Shown here piece after piece: positions 7,226 to 8,452 of a stretch of 8,452 nt of DNA. Position 1 is the stretch's first letter, and each line of letters begins with the position of its first letter. The DNA is from Euryarchaeota archaeon UBA181 (lineage in GTDB: Archaea > Thermoplasmatota > Poseidoniia > Poseidoniales > Thalassarchaeaceae), in the NCBI GenBank assembly GCA_002496725.1, contig DALI01000014.1, positions 1-8,452 of the forward strand, in the 5' to 3' direction. The notes under the pieces were generated by a model. It searched no databases and had not been told where the DNA came from. It saw only the letters and a program-made list of their open reading frames with translations. Position numbers and translations under genes: made by a program.

Positions 7226-7240
7226 AATGCCTTGAGCATT
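7226..7240 (-). repeat. Short inverted repeat just upstream of the small-subunit gene
   Basis: AATGC, 5 nt, GCATT form a perfect 5-bp inverted repeat in the 55 bp gap between the regulator stop and the small-subunit start, about 20 nt before ATG 7205. It could be an operator half-site pair or a small hairpin in the leader. An element this short can easily occur by chance, so the functional reading is weak. Confidence 0.25.
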
Positions 7241-7260
7241 TTGTTTCAGCGGGGTAAGAA

Positions 7261-7908
7261 TCAATTTAGATCATCAGCCACTTTCTTCATGATTTCGTAT
7301 TGCGCCCTCTTCATGTGTTCCCCGAGAGTACTTCTGGCCATTCCGAGGCTATCTGCGATATCCTTTAGTTTAATCTTAGATTCTGGATCGAAATATCCAC
7401 ATCTTATTGCATAGGAAATGACCTCTTTCTGTTTGTCAGTAAGGTTATCGGTCCATCCATTTCTTTCTGAGTGTCTGATTGAATTTACACTAATCTTGTC
7501 AGGGGGGAGAACAACCCTGAGAAGTGAAACAAATCTACTGACAGAATCTGATAGGCCTGACATTCTAATCTCCATCCCTCTTGTAGAGTCTATGCCATAG
7601 GGTGGGTAAACCTGTATATTCGAGAGCTCTATAGCTGATTTGGCAAAGGGGTGATTACAAAGCATACTTACCACCAATACTCCCTCCTCTTCCTCCAGAA
7701 TCTCCATGACCTCAATCCAACTTATTTCAGAAAGATCCCCGATTGACTTTCCTTCTCTCAATCTAACCTCTGCCAACTGAAGGACCCCCTCACTGCTAAC
7801 AGAAAGATGACTTAGAACTTCCACACTTTCCACGATCTTGAGAATATTTGCAATATCCTTGGAGCCTTGAAGGGAGGCGATCTTCCACCTTATGGTCACC
7901 CTCCTCAT
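7261..7908 (-). CDS. HTH_10 (bacterio-opsin activator type) transcriptional regulator
   Basis: A 215-residue DNA-binding protein. Residues 156-210 are a clear HTH_10 domain: LTDKQKEVISYAIRCGYFD, a short spacer, then IADSLGMARSTLGEHMKRA, which is the recognition-helix region typical of archaeal Bat-like regulators. The N-terminal 150 residues are a sensor-like region that I cannot assign; it has an acidic helix near 65-77 and a single cysteine at 84 that could bind a metal or respond to redox, which is speculation. The start ATG at 7908 has no upstream ribosome site; a TTTCAATA element at -31 to -24 suggests a leaderless transcript. It lies directly before the molybdenum hydroxylase genes in the same direction, so it may regulate them and possibly be co-transcribed with them. 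Its target and ligand are not visible in the sequence. Confidence 0.88.
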   Translation of the reverse strand: MRRVTIRWKIASLQGSKDIANILKIVESVEVLSHLSVSSEGVLQLAEVRLREGKSIGDLSEISWIEVMEILEEEEGVLVVSMLCNHPFAKSAIELSNIQVYPPYGIDSTRGMEIRMSGLSDSVSRFVSLLRVVLPPDKISVNSIRHSERNGWTDNLTDKQKEVISYAIRCGYFDPESKIKLKDIADSLGMARSTLGEHMKRAQYEIMKKVADDLN

Positions 7909-7931
7909 AAATGTAGCAGAAAGAACTTCTC

Positions 7932-7939
7932 TATTGAAA
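7932..7939 (-). promoter_or_regulatory. Candidate TATA element for a leaderless regulator transcript
   Basis: The minus strand reads TTTCAATA from 31 to 24 nt before ATG 7908. This is the distance expected if transcription begins at the start codon, which fits the lack of a Shine-Dalgarno site upstream. The match to a TATA consensus is only moderate. Confidence 0.3.
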
Positions 7940-7978
7940 CCGACGGTGAGTATCAGTACGACGAAATTACCGGATATA

Positions 7979-8452
7979 TCATGTCCAGTAGGCCTCTCTA
8001 ATGGCTTGATTAGCTTCCATGCACATCACTACATCCGAAGGCCTCTCTGACATCTGAGATGTTCCCATTAAATGCTCTATTATGGGTGCCACATTGCTTT
8101 CATTGACAACTCCCCAGCCAACCTGAGTACATGGTGCAACTGGTGAAATTGGCATAGTTCCAGACAACGGGTTCCATGTCGATGAAGAGGGATACCAAGC
8201 AGACAAGTTAAGCGCATCTCTTAGGTCATCGTTAGTAGCATTAAATCCATCTCCCTGAATCATGAAACCAGATCTCAATAGAGGATCAGCACCAGATGAA
8301 GTATCGTTATATTCGACTCGTAGAGTCAATATTATTTTTGATAAGAGGCCTGCAGTTCTAGGAGTGGCAAAAGAAGTTCCCGAAGTCTCATGGTATCCAT
8401 CTATATCGTCATGATTAGGAAGTATCTGAGTCCAATCTGCAGCAATATCTGG
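7979..8452 (-). CDS. C-terminal part of a subtilisin-family (S8) serine protease (partial)
   Basis: The frame stays open to the right edge; 157 residues and the stop are visible, the N-terminal part lies outside. The visible start PDIAADW corresponds to the PDI/PDV strand preceding the active-site region of subtilases. GTSFATPRTAG at residues 25-35 is the S8 signature with the catalytic Ser at residue 27. The Asp and His of the triad must lie upstream. After the serine come the usual long helix and then a segment with VGWGVVNESNVAPIIEHLMG, often seen near the end of subtilase domains. The chain stops soon after (EANQAIREAYWT), with no C-terminal anchor or added domain. Such proteases are usually secreted, but the signal peptide would be off the window. 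A 70 bp gap separates it from the regulator, with no clear terminator. Confidence 0.9.
   Translation of the reverse strand, partial: PDIAADWTQILPNHDDIDGYHETSGTSFATPRTAGLLSKIILTLRVEYNDTSSGADPLLRSGFMIQGDGFNATNDDLRDALNLSAWYPSSSTWNPLSGTMPISPVAPCTQVGWGVVNESNVAPIIEHLMGTSQMSERPSDVVMCMEANQAIREAYWT

Noticed and set aside
7909..7978. Transcription terminator between the protease and the regulator
   Set aside because: No stable stem and no clear T-rich run was found in the 70 bp gap.

Overview
The window looks like part of a Euryarchaeal genome, most likely a Thermoplasmatota lineage such as the marine group II/III archaea. This rests on a HTH_10 (bacterio-opsin-activator type) regulator, TATA-like promoter elements, a mix of Shine-Dalgarno-led and apparently leaderless starts, AT-leaning codon use (many ATA, AGA and AGG codons), a DUF4350-type membrane protein beside a probable MoxR gene, and a surface protein with an archaeosortase-like C-terminal tail. 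The taxonomic call is inference; no rRNA or other marker gene is present.

All recognisable genes lie on the minus strand, so they are read from high to low coordinates. At the right edge (7979-8452) is the C-terminal end of a subtilisin-family (S8) protease with its catalytic serine. A 70 bp gap follows, then a HTH_10 regulator (7261-7908). After a further 55 bp comes a three-subunit molybdenum hydroxylase in the order small [2Fe-2S] subunit (6639-7205), large Mo-cofactor subunit (3851-6634) and FAD subunit (2868-3854). These are tightly packed: a 4-nt gap between small and large, and an ATGA overlap between large and FAD. A secreted, membrane-anchored Ig-like protein (1927-2871) is joined to the FAD gene by a TTGA overlap, so it appears translationally coupled to the enzyme.

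A 156 bp gap with a good TATA box then separates a second unit: a two-helix DUF4350-like membrane protein (187-1770) and the first 46 codons of a following gene (1-140), which by context is probably a MoxR-type AAA ATPase.

The most interesting point is the FAD subunit. It carries the cysteine-rich insertion that in 4-hydroxybenzoyl-CoA reductase (HcrB) binds an extra [4Fe-4S] cluster, so the complex belongs with the Hcr-like branch rather than with CO dehydrogenases or ordinary xanthine dehydrogenases. The large subunit has roughly 65 extra residues at its N-terminus and 105 at its C-terminus. The substrate cannot be read from the sequence; an aromatic or CoA-linked aromatic compound is a reasonable hypothesis. 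No tRNA, rRNA, CRISPR array, insertion sequence or gene-free stretch over 300 bp was seen.
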